From JBJMHZ01 sp045807125 (GTDB lineage Bacteria; Actinomycetota; Actinomycetes; JAWWOL01): DNA of 64,000 nucleotides. A model generated the notes under the pieces. That model saw only the letters and a program-made list of their open reading frames with translations. It was not told the DNA's origin and did not search any database. Shown piece by piece: positions 56,381 to 64,000 of the stretch. Each line of letters starts with the position of its first letter. Position 1 is the first letter of the stretch. The stretch lies in contig JBJMHZ010000045.1 of assembly GCA_045807125.1 (NCBI GenBank), forward strand, positions 72,681-136,680, given 5' to 3'. The translations under genes were made by a program, and so were the position numbers.

Positions 56381-57877
56381 TCAGGAGGCGAGCAGGCTCA
56401 GGTCGTCGACGTAGAAGCTCGTCGGGTACGACGCGTCGTTGGTCGAGACGAGGGCGAGCTGCACGGTCTGCCCCGCGTACGACGCGAGGTCTCCGGTGAG
56501 GTGCAGCCAGCTGCCGGTCGTGCTGCCGTCCGAGCATGTCGCGACCGTGCGCAGGACCGACCCGGACGTCGAGCGCACCTGCACTCGGAGGTAGTCGTAC
56601 GCGTGCGAGGTCTCCTGCGTGGTCACGTAGACGTAGGCCGAGAGCGCCGCGCTGGTGGTGCCGGCCGGGATGGTCACCGTCTGGTACATCGTGTCGGAGC
56701 AGTTGTTGTTGCCGCAGAGCCAGGCGCTGCGCGTCCCGGTGCGCGGCCGCGAGGTCGAGACGATCTCGTAGCCGGAGCTGCTCGACTCCGTCCAGCCGGT
56801 GCCGCCGCTCTCGAAGCCGCCGTTGACGATCAGCTGGCCCCCGGCCGGCGGCGTCGTCGTGGTGGGCGTCGGCGACGGCGAGGTCGACCCGCCGGCCAGC
56901 CACTCGGTCGCGTTGAGCGCGAGCGCGGCGTCGCTGTGGTCGTTCCAGCCGTCGTAGCAGGTGTTGCCGGACGCGCAGGTGCCGTCGTCGACCGTCGAGC
57001 TGTCGCCCCAGGCCACGACCCGGCCGGTCCCGAACGCGCTGGAGGCGAAGAAGACCCCGGTGGTGCCGGAGGTGGACGAGCCGCTCACGTAGATCTCGCC
57101 CTTGGCCGAGGGGTCGTCGGCCGGGTGGATCGTCTCGGTGGTGCCGTCGGCGATGATGCTCGCGGTCACCGTGCCGAACGGGCCCTTGATGATCGGGTCG
57201 CTCGCCGCCGAGGCCGGGATGCCGCTCGGGTAGCCGCTGGCGATGTCCTTGGCGTCGAAGCTGATGCCGAACGGGTCGGTCGCGTCGACCGAGTTGTTGC
57301 TCATCAGGTCGTTCAGGACCTGCAGGGAGTCCTTGCCGTCGTTGTTGCGGTCGCTGCCGGTGTGGTCGGCGATCATGAACAGGCCGCCACCGGCCTGCAC
57401 GAACCGCATGACGGCCGTCTTCTCCGCCGAGGTGAGCAGGACGTTGGGCTCGGGCAGCACGAGCACGTCGAACGTCGACAGGTCGAGGCTGCCGGTGCCG
57501 CCGTACGCGAGCGACTGCCCGCCCGGCAGGGTCATCAGCTGGTAGCGGCCGGTGCGCTGCAAGGCGACGCCCCACGCCGAGAGGCCACCCGTCCAGGAGG
57601 TCTCGCTGGTGGGGCTCGGGCTCTGGCCCAGCGGGTCGGGCTGGCTGGTGCTGATCACCCAGTCGGCGTTGCCGGCCGTCTCGGCGTGGGCGTTGTCGAA
57701 CAGCACCCGATACGGCGTGGCCGCCGCCCCGGCCGCCGGCAGGTGGGACGGCAGGGCGGCCACGGTGAGCGCCCCGGCCGCGCCGACGGCGACGGCGACG
57801 GCCGCCCGGGCCCGGCGCCGGAGCTGACTGCCCGCCCGCCGGTGCGCCCCGCTGGTCCTGCTCGTCCTGACCGCCAT
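56381..57877 (-). CDS. Secreted multidomain protein (Rossmann-like domain plus carbohydrate-binding-like domain)
   Basis: The 498-residue exported protein has a Tat-like/Arg-rich signal (RRRARAAVAVAVGAAGALTVAALP). Its first domain (about 60-330) reads YRVLFDNAHAETAGNADW, FDVLVLPEPNVLLTSAEKTAVMRFVQAGGGLFMIADH and GRVVAWGDSSTVDD. That resembles the Rossmann-like domain found in IFT52/GldG and DUF4350-type proteins. A linker SPSPTPTTTTPPAGG leads to a beta-sandwich (NGGFESGGTGWTE, then FYVDDLSLLAS) like carbohydrate-binding modules. ATG 57877 has GGAGG 8 nt upstream. Activity unknown. Confidence 0.72.
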   Translation of the reverse strand: MAVRTSRTSGAHRRAGSQLRRRARAAVAVAVGAAGALTVAALPSHLPAAGAAATPYRVLFDNAHAETAGNADWVISTSQPDPLGQSPSPTSETSWTGGLSAWGVALQRTGRYQLMTLPGGQSLAYGGTGSLDLSTFDVLVLPEPNVLLTSAEKTAVMRFVQAGGGLFMIADHTGSDRNNDGKDSLQVLNDLMSNNSVDATDPFGISFDAKDIASGYPSGIPASAASDPIIKGPFGTVTASIIADGTTETIHPADDPSAKGEIYVSGSSTSGTTGVFFASSAFGTGRVVAWGDSSTVDDGTCASGNTCYDGWNDHSDAALALNATEWLAGGSTSPSPTPTTTTPPAGGQLIVNGGFESGGTGWTESSSSGYEIVSTSRPRTGTRSAWLCGNNNCSDTMYQTVTIPAGTTSAALSAYVYVTTQETSHAYDYLRVQVRSTSGSVLRTVATCSDGSTTGSWLHLTGDLASYAGQTVQLALVSTNDASYPTSFYVDDLSLLAS

Positions 57878-57987
57878 CTGACCGCCTCCGACTGCGCCCG
57901 GCAGGCGCACGGACGGGACATTAGCGATCATCGGGGCGAAGCGGGAGGAGCAGGGCGAAGGCTTGACGCAGACTTGATCGTCGCATT

Positions 57988-58056
57988 GCCCGGCCGGATG
58001 TCGCTGCCCGGCCGGATGTCGCTGCCCGGTCGGAGTCGCTGCCCGATCGGATGAGG
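57988..58056 (+). repeat. 18-bp tandem repeat, about four copies
   Basis: The unit GCCCGGCCGGATGTCGCT occurs at 57988-58005 and 58006-58023 unchanged. It then recurs as a 17-bp variant at 58024-58040 and a partial copy at 58041-58056. It lies in the 250-bp gap between two minus-strand genes, outside coding sequence. Confidence 0.75.
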
Positions 58057-58078
58057 GCCGCGCCGGGCCGGGAACGCC

Positions 58079-58110
58079 GACGGCGGGCACCCGCCAGGAG
58101 GCCCGCCGTC
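58079..58110 (-). terminator. Hairpin downstream of the DUF7455 gene
   Basis: GACGGCGGGC (58079-58088) pairs with GCCCGCCGTC (58101-58110) across a 12-nt loop. It is 16 bp past the DUF7455 stop on the minus strand. No T-tract, as in other hairpins of this window. Confidence 0.5.
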
Positions 58111-58126
58111 GAAGGTAGAAGCGGAG

Positions 58127-58354
58127 TCAGTTCTCCGCGGGGTCGGTGGAATAGGTCTCGAGATCGGTGAAGTCGAGATCGCCCCGAAGCTCGAAGCCAC
58201 GCGCCTGGAGCCCAGGCGCGTAGAGGCGACCGTGGTGCTTGCAGAAGAGCAGCTCCGCGCCACCGGGCTGCACGGCCGTGATGTAGGCGCGCGCGCCGCA
58301 ACGGTCGCAGCGGTCAGCGGCGGTGAGTGGAGCCTGCTCGAGAGTCGTCGGCAC
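58127..58354 (-). CDS. Small DUF7455 zinc-ribbon-like protein
   Basis: The 75-residue protein has CDRCGARAYI and LLFCKHHGRLY, a CxxC...CxxH zinc knuckle seen in actinobacterial DUF7455 proteins often found near sigma-factor genes. The acidic C-terminus (FTDLETYSTDPAEN) is variable. GTG 58354 has GGAAAGAAG upstream. Function unknown. A promoter precedes it at 58398-58426. Confidence 0.85.
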   Translation of the reverse strand: MPTTLEQAPLTAADRCDRCGARAYITAVQPGGAELLFCKHHGRLYAPGLQARGFELRGDLDFTDLETYSTDPAEN

Positions 58355-58397
58355 GGTCTTCTTCTTTCCGGTCGGTAGGGCCGGTGGCCCCGTTCCC

Positions 58398-58426
58398 CTC
58401 CTACACGAGGACACCTACCCGCACAA
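58398..58426 (-). promoter_or_regulatory. Promoter of the DUF7455 gene
   Basis: On the minus strand TTGTGC (58426-58421) and TAGGAG (58403-58398) are 17 bp apart. Leader of about 35 nt. Confidence 0.4.
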
Positions 58427-58536
58427 CGCTGACGCGCCAGGTGCCTTTCCCGTTGTCTGGACGTATTCGCCGTGGGCGAACGTGACGTGCCGCACAGGCT
58501 CCTCCCAGTGCCTCCGCGAGCTGGTGCACGCCGGGC

Positions 58537-61500
58537 TCATACCGTGGTGGACAGGATCGAGCGCACCTCACGGAGCGCGACGGACAAGGTGGCGAGGTCG
58601 AAGACCCCTGTCGCCATGATCTCCTGGATCACCGACGTGACCCGCTGGACGGCCTTGGCGTTGCGGTCGACCCAGTGCTCGACGCACCTGTCGGGGCCGC
58701 AGCCCGAGCCGCCCACCCGCAGCACGTCGCGGGTGAGCGCCGCATGCACGGCGTACAGGTCGTCCCGGACGGCCGCCCTGGCGAGGGTCTGCCAGCGGCC
58801 CTGCCTGGGCAGGCCGGCCACCTGCTCGTGCAGCCAGGCGAGGGTCAGCCGCTCGTCGAGGGCGAAGTAGACCCTGGCGACGTCCTCCACCGGGCGGTCG
58901 GCCTCGTGGGCCGCCTCCACGATGTCGGGCCCGGCGTCGAGGTAGTCGCAGCTCGCGACCTTGGCGGCCACCGGCTCGGGGACGCCGGCCGCGACCAGCC
59001 GGTCGAGCGTCGCGCCCATCTCCTCGACGTCGGACGGGGGCATCAGGTCGCGCAGCTTGGCGCCGAGGGTCGCGACGCCGGAGGCGAAGAACGACGTGGT
59101 GGCCGCGATGTCGAGCGGCGCGCGGCGGTTGCGCAGCAGCCACCTGGTCACCCGGTCGTGCAGCTTGCGGGCCTCGAGGAACATGCCGGTCTGGACCTCG
59201 GCAGCCACCACCAGGTCGAGCGCGTCCAGCTCGGTCCACAGGCTCGGCAGGTCGAGCAGGTTGCCGGCCGCCGTCCACGCCCGCACCACGTCGGCCGCCT
59301 GCGCGCCGTTGGCCTCGGTCATCCGGTAGACGAACGTCGACCCCGCCCGGTTGACCAGCCGGTTGGTCAGGCAGGTCGCGATGATCTCCCGGCGCAGCGG
59401 GTGGCGCAGCATGGCGTCGGCGAAGCGCTCGCGCAGCGGCTTCGGGAAGTACCGGACCAGCTCCGCGGACAGGTACGGGTCCTCGGGCGCGTCGGAGTGC
59501 AGCAGGTCGTCGTAGCAGCTGATCTTGGAGTAGGCGAGCAGGACGGCGAACTCGGGCCGAGTGAGCCCCGTGCCGGCCTTGCCGCGCTCGGCCAGCTCGT
59601 CGTCGCCCGGCAGGAACTCGAGCGTGCGGTTGAGCCGGCCGGACCGCTCGAGGGCGGTCAGGTAGCGCCGGTGCACGGTGAGCATCTCGGTGGCCTGCTG
59701 GACGGCGTTGGAGATGGCCCTCGTCTGGTCGTAGTTGTCGCGCAGCACCAGCGCGGCGACCTCGTCGGTCATCTGCTGCAGCAGCGCGTCGCGGTCGTCG
59801 GCGGTGAGCGCGCCGCCGGCCACCGCGGCGTCCAGCAGGACCTTGATGTTGACCTCGTGGTCGGACGTGTCGACGCCGGCCGAGTTGTCGATCGCGTCGG
59901 TGTTGACCCTGCCGCCGGCCCTGGCGTACTCGATCCGGCCCCGCTGGGTGCAACCGAGGTTGCCGCCCTCGCCGATCACCCGGCAGCGCAGCTCGGCGGC
60001 GTCGACCCGGATCGCGTCGTTGGCCCGGTCGCCCACCTCGGCGTCGCGCTCGGTCGAGGCCTTGACGTAGGTGCCGATCCCGCCGTTCCACAGCAGGTCG
60101 ACCGGCGCCCGCAGGATCGCCCGCATCAGCTCGGCGGGGGACAGCGCCGCCGGCGCGTCGTCCGGCATGCCGAGGGCCAGCCGCACCTGCGGCGAGACGG
60201 GGATCGACTTGGCCGTCCTGGGGTGGACGCCGCCGCCCTCGGAGATCAGGGCCGGGTCGTAGTCGGCCCAGCTCGACCGGGGCAGCTCGAACAGCCGGGC
60301 CCGCTCGGCGTACGAGGCCGCCGGGTCGGGGTCGGGGTCGAGGAAGACGTGGCGGTGGTCGAAGGCGGCCACCAGCCGGATGTGCCGCGAGAGCAGCATC
60401 CCGTTGCCGAAGACGTCGCCGCTCATGTCGCCGATCCCGACGACGGTGAGCTCCTCGGACTGGGTGTCGAGCCCGAGCTCGCGGAAGTGCCGGCGCACCG
60501 ACTCCCACGCGCCCTTCGCGGTGATGCCCATGCGCTTGTGGTCGTAGCCGGCCGAGCCGCCGGAGGCGAACGCGTCGCCCAGCCAGAAGCCGTAGTCCTT
60601 GGACAGCTCGTTGGCGATGTCCGAGAAGCTCGCGGTGCCCTTGTCGGCGGCCACGACGAGGTACGGGTCGTCCCCGTCGTGGCGGACGACCTGGGGCGGC
60701 GGCACGACGGCGCCGCTCACCAGGTTGTCGGTGATGTCGAGCATGCCGCGGATCAGCGTGCGGTAGCACTCGACGCCCTCGGCCATCACCAGCTGCCGGT
60801 CGCCGCTGTCGGGCGGCCGCTTCACGACGAACCCGCCCTTGGAGCCGACGGGGACGATGACCGCGTTCTTGACCATCTGGGCCTTCATCAGGCCCAGCAC
60901 CTCGGTGCGGAAGTCCTCGCGGCGGTCCGACCAGCGGATGCCGCCGCGGGCGACCGGGCCGCCGCGCAGGTGCACGCCCTCCATGCGCGGCGAGTAGACC
61001 CAGATCTCGAACAGCGGCAGCGGCAGCGGCGCGTCTGGCACGCCCGACGGGTCGAGCTTGAACGAGAGGTACGGCTTGATGCTGCCGTCGGTGTCCGGCT
61101 GGTAGTAGTTGGTCCGCAGCAGGGTGAGCGTCAGCTGCAGGAAGTTGCGCAGGATGCGGTCCTCGTCGAGGCTCGCGACCTCGTCGAGCGCGCGCTCGAC
61201 GCCACCGGCGAGCCCGGCCGTCGCGGGCTCCTGCCGGTCATCGCCCGCGCTCGCGCGATCGGGGTCGAAGCGCTGGTGGAACAGCTCGACGAGCAGCCGG
61301 GCGATCTCCGGGTGGGCGGCGACCGCCTCGATCATGTAGCCGAGGCTGAACGCGGTGCCGACCTGGCGCAGGTACTTCGCGAAGGCGCGCAGCACCGACA
61401 CCTCGCGCCAGGTCAGCTCGGCCGCCAGCACGAGGCGGTTGAAGCCGTCGTTCTCGGCCTCGCCGCGCCACACCGCGGCGAACGCGTCGGCGAACTTCTG

Positions 61501-63396
61501 CTGCACGTGCCCGGTGCGCAGCTCGCCCTGGTAGCCGAGGCCGAAGTCGTACACCCAGAGCCGGCTGCCGTCGGGCATGTCCATCTCGTACGGGCGCTCG
61601 TCGACGACGGTCACGCCCATGCTCTCCAGCACCGGCAGCGCGTCGGACAGCGTGATCGGGTGCCTGGAGCGGTAGAGCTTGAACCGCATCGGCTCGTCGT
61701 CCTGCGCGGGCAGCAACCGCATGCGCAGGTCACCGGCCGGGTCGAGCCGGTCGAGCTCGGCGAGGTCGGCGGCGCCGACGCTCGCCGGGTAGTCCTCCAT
61801 GTAGGCGGCGGGGTAGGCGTTGCCGTAGCGGCGGGCCAGCCGGCCGCCCTGCTCCTCGCCGTACGCCTCGAGCAGCGCCTGGTGCAGGTCGTCGGACCAC
61901 GAGCGGGCCGCGCCCGCCAGCCGGGCCTCGATCTCGTCGAGGTCCCAGTCGGCCGGCGCGTCCGGGTCGGTGTAGACGACGACGTGCAGCCGGGCCAGCG
62001 GCGACTCGGTCAGCCGGACGGTGAAGTCGGTGCCGACCCCGCCCATCGCCTGCTGGAGGATCGCGGTCATCCGCTCCCGGACGGCCGTCGTGTGCCGGTC
62101 GCGCGGGACGTAGACCAGGCAGGAGACGTAGCGGCCGAACTCGTCGCGGCGGACGAACAGCCGCACCCTCGGACGCTCCTGGAGCTCGAGGATGCCCATG
62201 GCGGTCTCGTACAGCTCGTCGGCGGAGACCTGGAGCAGCTCGTCCCTCGGGTAGTTGTTGATGATCTCGATGAGCGCCTTGAAGTCGTGGCCGCGCGGGG
62301 TGAAGGCGGCCCGCTTGACGACCTCCTGCACCTTGCGGCGCAGCAGCGGGATCTCGGCCGGGCTGATCCGGGTGGCGTCGTCGGTGTAGAGCCCGAGGAA
62401 CCGGCGCTCGCCGGTCACCTGCCCGCTGCGGTCGTAGCTCTTCACCGCCACGTGGTCGAAGTGGATGGGCCGGTGCACCGTCGAGCGCGACCGCGACTTG
62501 GTCAGCCGGATCACGCTCGCGTCGCCGGTGACGTGCCCGGCCTCGGCCGGCAGCTCGGCCGGGCTGACCGGCGAGGTGCCCGACGCCGTCTCGCGCAGGA
62601 CGCCGAGGCCGCTGCCCGGCACCGGCTCGAGGAGCTGGCGGCCGCCGTCGCGGCGCAGCGCGTAGTCGCGGGCCCCGATGAAGGTGAAGTGGTCCTCGGC
62701 CAGCCAGCGCAGGAAGTCGGCTGCCTCCGCCAGCTCGGCCGGGTCGGCGGCCCGGCCGGCCGCTTCCAGGCCGGCGGCGATCAGCTCGGCGCGCGCCCGC
62801 ATGGGCACCCAGTCGGCGACGGTGAGCCGCACGTCGGCGAGCACCCGCCGCAGGTCGACGGCCAGCCCGGCGAGCTGCTCCTCCTCGCCCATCCGGTCGA
62901 TCTCGAGGTGCATGACAGCCTCGGCCGACGTACGGGGCGCCTCTGCGCTGGGCGGGAGGACGGCCTCCAGGTGGCCGTCGGCGTCGCGCCGGACGATCAG
63001 GATCGGGTGGGCCAGCAGATGGGTCGCGAGCCCGTGCCTGCTGATCTCGGCCGTGACGCTGTCGACGAGGAACGGCATGTCGTCGGTGACGATGTCGACC
63101 ACGGTGTGCGGCGACTGCCAGCCGTCCGCCACCGGATCGGGGTTGTAGACCCGGACGACGGGCCGGCCCGGCTCGCGGTGCGCGATCGCGCGCAGCCCGG
63201 CCGCCGCCGCCGCATGCAGGTCGACGACGCTGCGGCCGCACAGGTCCTCGTACGGGAGCCGCCGGTAGAGCTGCCGGATGAAGCCGGCGAGGTCGTCGGG
63301 GCCGAGGGCGCTGTCATGGGGACGGCTCGCGCCGCTCGCGTGCTGGACGACCTTGTCGATCAGCTCGGCCGCGGCGTCGTCCCGTTTCGCCGACAT
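58537..63396 (-). CDS. Large NAD-specific glutamate dehydrogenase (Bac_GDH)
   Basis: The 1619-residue enzyme deaminates glutamate to 2-oxoglutarate. The order is: N-terminal ACT-like domains (1-500, e.g. VVDIVTDDMPFLVDSVTAEISRHG), helical middle domains, then the catalytic core with RGGPVARGGIRWSDRREDFRTEVLGLMKAQMVKNAVIVPVGSKGGFVVKRP and the NAD fold (VVGIGDMSGDVFGNGMLLS). The C-terminal helical domain follows. This length and plan match the 180-kDa class (S. clavuligerus/Pseudomonas Gdh), which is allosterically controlled. ATG 63396; AAGGGG precedes it, and TAGGCT near 63475 is a candidate -10. Confidence 0.95.
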   Translation of the reverse strand: MSAKRDDAAAELIDKVVQHASGASRPHDSALGPDDLAGFIRQLYRRLPYEDLCGRSVVDLHAAAAAGLRAIAHREPGRPVVRVYNPDPVADGWQSPHTVVDIVTDDMPFLVDSVTAEISRHGLATHLLAHPILIVRRDADGHLEAVLPPSAEAPRTSAEAVMHLEIDRMGEEEQLAGLAVDLRRVLADVRLTVADWVPMRARAELIAAGLEAAGRAADPAELAEAADFLRWLAEDHFTFIGARDYALRRDGGRQLLEPVPGSGLGVLRETASGTSPVSPAELPAEAGHVTGDASVIRLTKSRSRSTVHRPIHFDHVAVKSYDRSGQVTGERRFLGLYTDDATRISPAEIPLLRRKVQEVVKRAAFTPRGHDFKALIEIINNYPRDELLQVSADELYETAMGILELQERPRVRLFVRRDEFGRYVSCLVYVPRDRHTTAVRERMTAILQQAMGGVGTDFTVRLTESPLARLHVVVYTDPDAPADWDLDEIEARLAGAARSWSDDLHQALLEAYGEEQGGRLARRYGNAYPAAYMEDYPASVGAADLAELDRLDPAGDLRMRLLPAQDDEPMRFKLYRSRHPITLSDALPVLESMGVTVVDERPYEMDMPDGSRLWVYDFGLGYQGELRTGHVQQKFADAFAAVWRGEAENDGFNRLVLAAELTWREVSVLRAFAKYLRQVGTAFSLGYMIEAVAAHPEIARLLVELFHQRFDPDRASAGDDRQEPATAGLAGGVERALDEVASLDEDRILRNFLQLTLTLLRTNYYQPDTDGSIKPYLSFKLDPSGVPDAPLPLPLFEIWVYSPRMEGVHLRGGPVARGGIRWSDRREDFRTEVLGLMKAQMVKNAVIVPVGSKGGFVVKRPPDSGDRQLVMAEGVECYRTLIRGMLDITDNLVSGAVVPPPQVVRHDGDDPYLVVAADKGTASFSDIANELSKDYGFWLGDAFASGGSAGYDHKRMGITAKGAWESVRRHFRELGLDTQSEELTVVGIGDMSGDVFGNGMLLSRHIRLVAAFDHRHVFLDPDPDPAASYAERARLFELPRSSWADYDPALISEGGGVHPRTAKSIPVSPQVRLALGMPDDAPAALSPAELMRAILRAPVDLLWNGGIGTYVKASTERDAEVGDRANDAIRVDAAELRCRVIGEGGNLGCTQRGRIEYARAGGRVNTDAIDNSAGVDTSDHEVNIKVLLDAAVAGGALTADDRDALLQQMTDEVAALVLRDNYDQTRAISNAVQQATEMLTVHRRYLTALERSGRLNRTLEFLPGDDELAERGKAGTGLTRPEFAVLLAYSKISCYDDLLHSDAPEDPYLSAELVRYFPKPLRERFADAMLRHPLRREIIATCLTNRLVNRAGSTFVYRMTEANGAQAADVVRAWTAAGNLLDLPSLWTELDALDLVVAAEVQTGMFLEARKLHDRVTRWLLRNRRAPLDIAATTSFFASGVATLGAKLRDLMPPSDVEEMGATLDRLVAAGVPEPVAAKVASCDYLDAGPDIVEAAHEADRPVEDVARVYFALDERLTLAWLHEQVAGLPRQGRWQTLARAAVRDDLYAVHAALTRDVLRVGGSGCGPDRCVEHWVDRNAKAVQRVTSVIQEIMATGVFDLATLSVALREVRSILSTTV

Positions 63397-63598
63397 GACG
63401 GGTACCCCTTCGTGGATCAGCTGCCTGGGCCCGAGGGTCCAACCGCTGGGCTCCCCTGCGCGGGCGAGAGCAGCCTATGCCCACCGGCGGCTCCTGGTGG
63501 GGACCACGGTCGAGCCGCGGACGCGATCGAGGTGGAGATGAGTGCCCCATTCGGTGCCTCAGCGCCGGTCCCTGCTGGCCCCTGCTGTCCCCTGCTGC
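63397..63598. other. Gap between DUF2277 and glutamate dehydrogenase genes
   Basis: About 200 bp. A candidate -10, TAGGCT, on the minus strand at about 63475-63470 may start the glutamate dehydrogenase transcript. CCCTGCTG occurs three times around 63571-63600. No gene supported. Confidence 0.35.
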
Positions 63599-63808
63599 TC
63601 AGTGCGGGGTGGCGGCCTCGATGGCCGTGAGCAGGCGCTCGGTGGCGGCCGACACCTCGAAGACCGCTGCCTCGAACGCATCGGCGTTGCGCCGGGACGG
63701 CTGCCGGTAGCCGCTCACCTTGCGGACGTACTGCAGGGCGGCGGCGTGGATGTCCTCTGGCGCGGCGGGCGGGTCCTCGCCGCGCAGCGTCTTGATGCTT
63801 CGGCACAT
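63599..63808 (-). CDS. DUF2277 family protein
   Basis: The 69-residue protein reads MCRSIKTLRGEDPPA, AALQYVRKVSGYRQPSRRN and a helical end, as in the widespread DUF2277 family of unknown function. ATG 63808 is 7 nt after TAGCGT on the minus strand (63821-63816), leaderless. It precedes the glutamate dehydrogenase gene on the same strand by 200 bp. Confidence 0.9.
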   Translation of the reverse strand: MCRSIKTLRGEDPPAAPEDIHAAALQYVRKVSGYRQPSRRNADAFEAAVFEVSAATERLLTAIEAATPH

Positions 63809-63826
63809 GCCGACGACGCTAGCCGG

Positions 63827-64000
63827 GTGGACGAGCCATCACCAACCACCCCGGCGGGGGGCGGCGCGCCGCCCCCCGAGCCGCCCGCCGACGCGCCCCG
63901 CGATCTCGTCGTGCGCCGAGCCGAGGTGGTGGCCAGCCGCCCGGCCCGGCCGCCGGCGACGCGGGCGGGCGCTGCGCTGCAGGCCGCGCGCCGGCTGGCC
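63827..64000 (+). CDS. Start of a Pro-rich protein (cut by right edge)
   Basis: GTG 63827 opens a frame of 58 codons that stays open to the edge. It starts VDEPSPTTPAGGG, has a Pro/Ala-rich N-terminus, and continues DLVVRRAEVVASRPARPPATR and a helical ALQAARRLA end. Third positions are nearly all G/C, as in real genes here. It diverges from DUF2277 by 18 bp. A 22-bp perfect palindrome lies within it (63856-63877). No domain visible yet. Confidence 0.5.
   Translation, partial: MDEPSPTTPAGGGAPPPEPPADAPRDLVVRRAEVVASRPARPPATRAGAALQAARRLA

Noticed and set aside
58675..63630. Long open frame opposite the glutamate dehydrogenase gene
   Set aside because: High-GC antisense shadow: composition is Arg/Val/Gly/Glu-biased with no domain, and the minus-strand gene has clear motifs throughout.
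1..64000. tRNA/rRNA genes, CRISPR arrays, insertion sequences, prophage or integrated-element ends
   Set aside because: No cloverleaf-like T-loop motif, regularly spaced repeat-spacer pattern, transposase or integrase motif was seen; weak tRNAs cannot be ruled out without a scan.

Overview
The window comes from a very GC-rich actinobacterium. WhiB, DUF3566, DUF4192, DUF7455 and GuaB1-type proteins, F420-type luciferase-like oxidoreductases, a mycothiol-type enzyme, strong third-codon G/C bias and many leaderless genes (TANNNT about 6-7 nt before the start codon) all agree. A Frankiales/Kineosporiales-like lineage is possible, but the sequence alone does not settle the genus. The window looks like ordinary chromosome: no rRNA, tRNA, IS element, prophage or CRISPR array was seen.

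Layout. 1-0.8 kb: the start of a small membrane protein and a WhiB regulator. 1.0-7.7 kb: the most unusual region, a tight six-gene operon (PccB-like carboxyltransferase, prolyl-PCP dehydrogenase-like flavoprotein, stand-alone adenylation enzyme with a readable L-proline code, flavin reductase, carrier protein, FADH2 halogenase). It looks like a minimal chloropyrrolyl-carrier-protein pathway. It starts at a strong promoter preceded by six contiguous 11-bp repeats (TGAC every 11 bp), a pattern typical of SARP/PhoP (OmpR-fold) activators. 8-9.2 kb: a TetR gene with an operator over its ribosome binding site, and a 55-codon small gene. 9.3-13.6 kb: XdhC, CoxE-like and MoxR maturation genes divergent from moaA. 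13.6-25 kb: threonine synthase, FKBP lipoprotein, DUF3566, diacylglycerol kinase, membrane-anchored propeller protein, malic enzyme, FrnE-like DsbA protein, lamin-tail protein, phosphodiesterase, two membrane proteins and ATP-dependent DNA ligase.

25-35.7 kb: a TetR/MFS efflux operon with three operator copies, two F420-type luciferase-like enzymes, a candidate small RNA, conserved hypotheticals, DUF4192, a 36-codon small gene, MsrA, DinB, a solitary PIN protein and a phosphotransferase gene broken by one amber codon. 35.7-46.7 kb: secreted neocarzinostatin-like protein, tdh-kbl threonine catabolism, hotdog thioesterase, two orphan proteins, a second small-RNA/leader candidate, the paaABCDE phenylacetyl-CoA epoxidase operon and an AraC/VOC pair. 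47-64 kb: secreted BNR protein, asparaginase and SDR gene fired from one symmetric promoter, mycothiol-type protein, DrrAB-like ABC transporter, histidine phosphatase, NAD(P)H-hydrate dehydratase, GuaB1, secreted multidomain protein, DUF7455, the 1619-residue NAD-glutamate dehydrogenase, DUF2277, and a gene cut by the right edge.

How the genes work together: the halopyrrole operon should turn L-proline into a (chloro)pyrrolyl thioester on its own carrier protein, but no PKS, thioesterase or exporter gene lies beside it, so the end product is open. paaA-E hands phenylacetyl-CoA epoxide to downstream steps not in the window. tdh-kbl converts threonine to glycine and acetyl-CoA. MoxR/CoxE/XdhC and MoaA all point to molybdenum hydroxylase maturation, although no such hydroxylase is present here.
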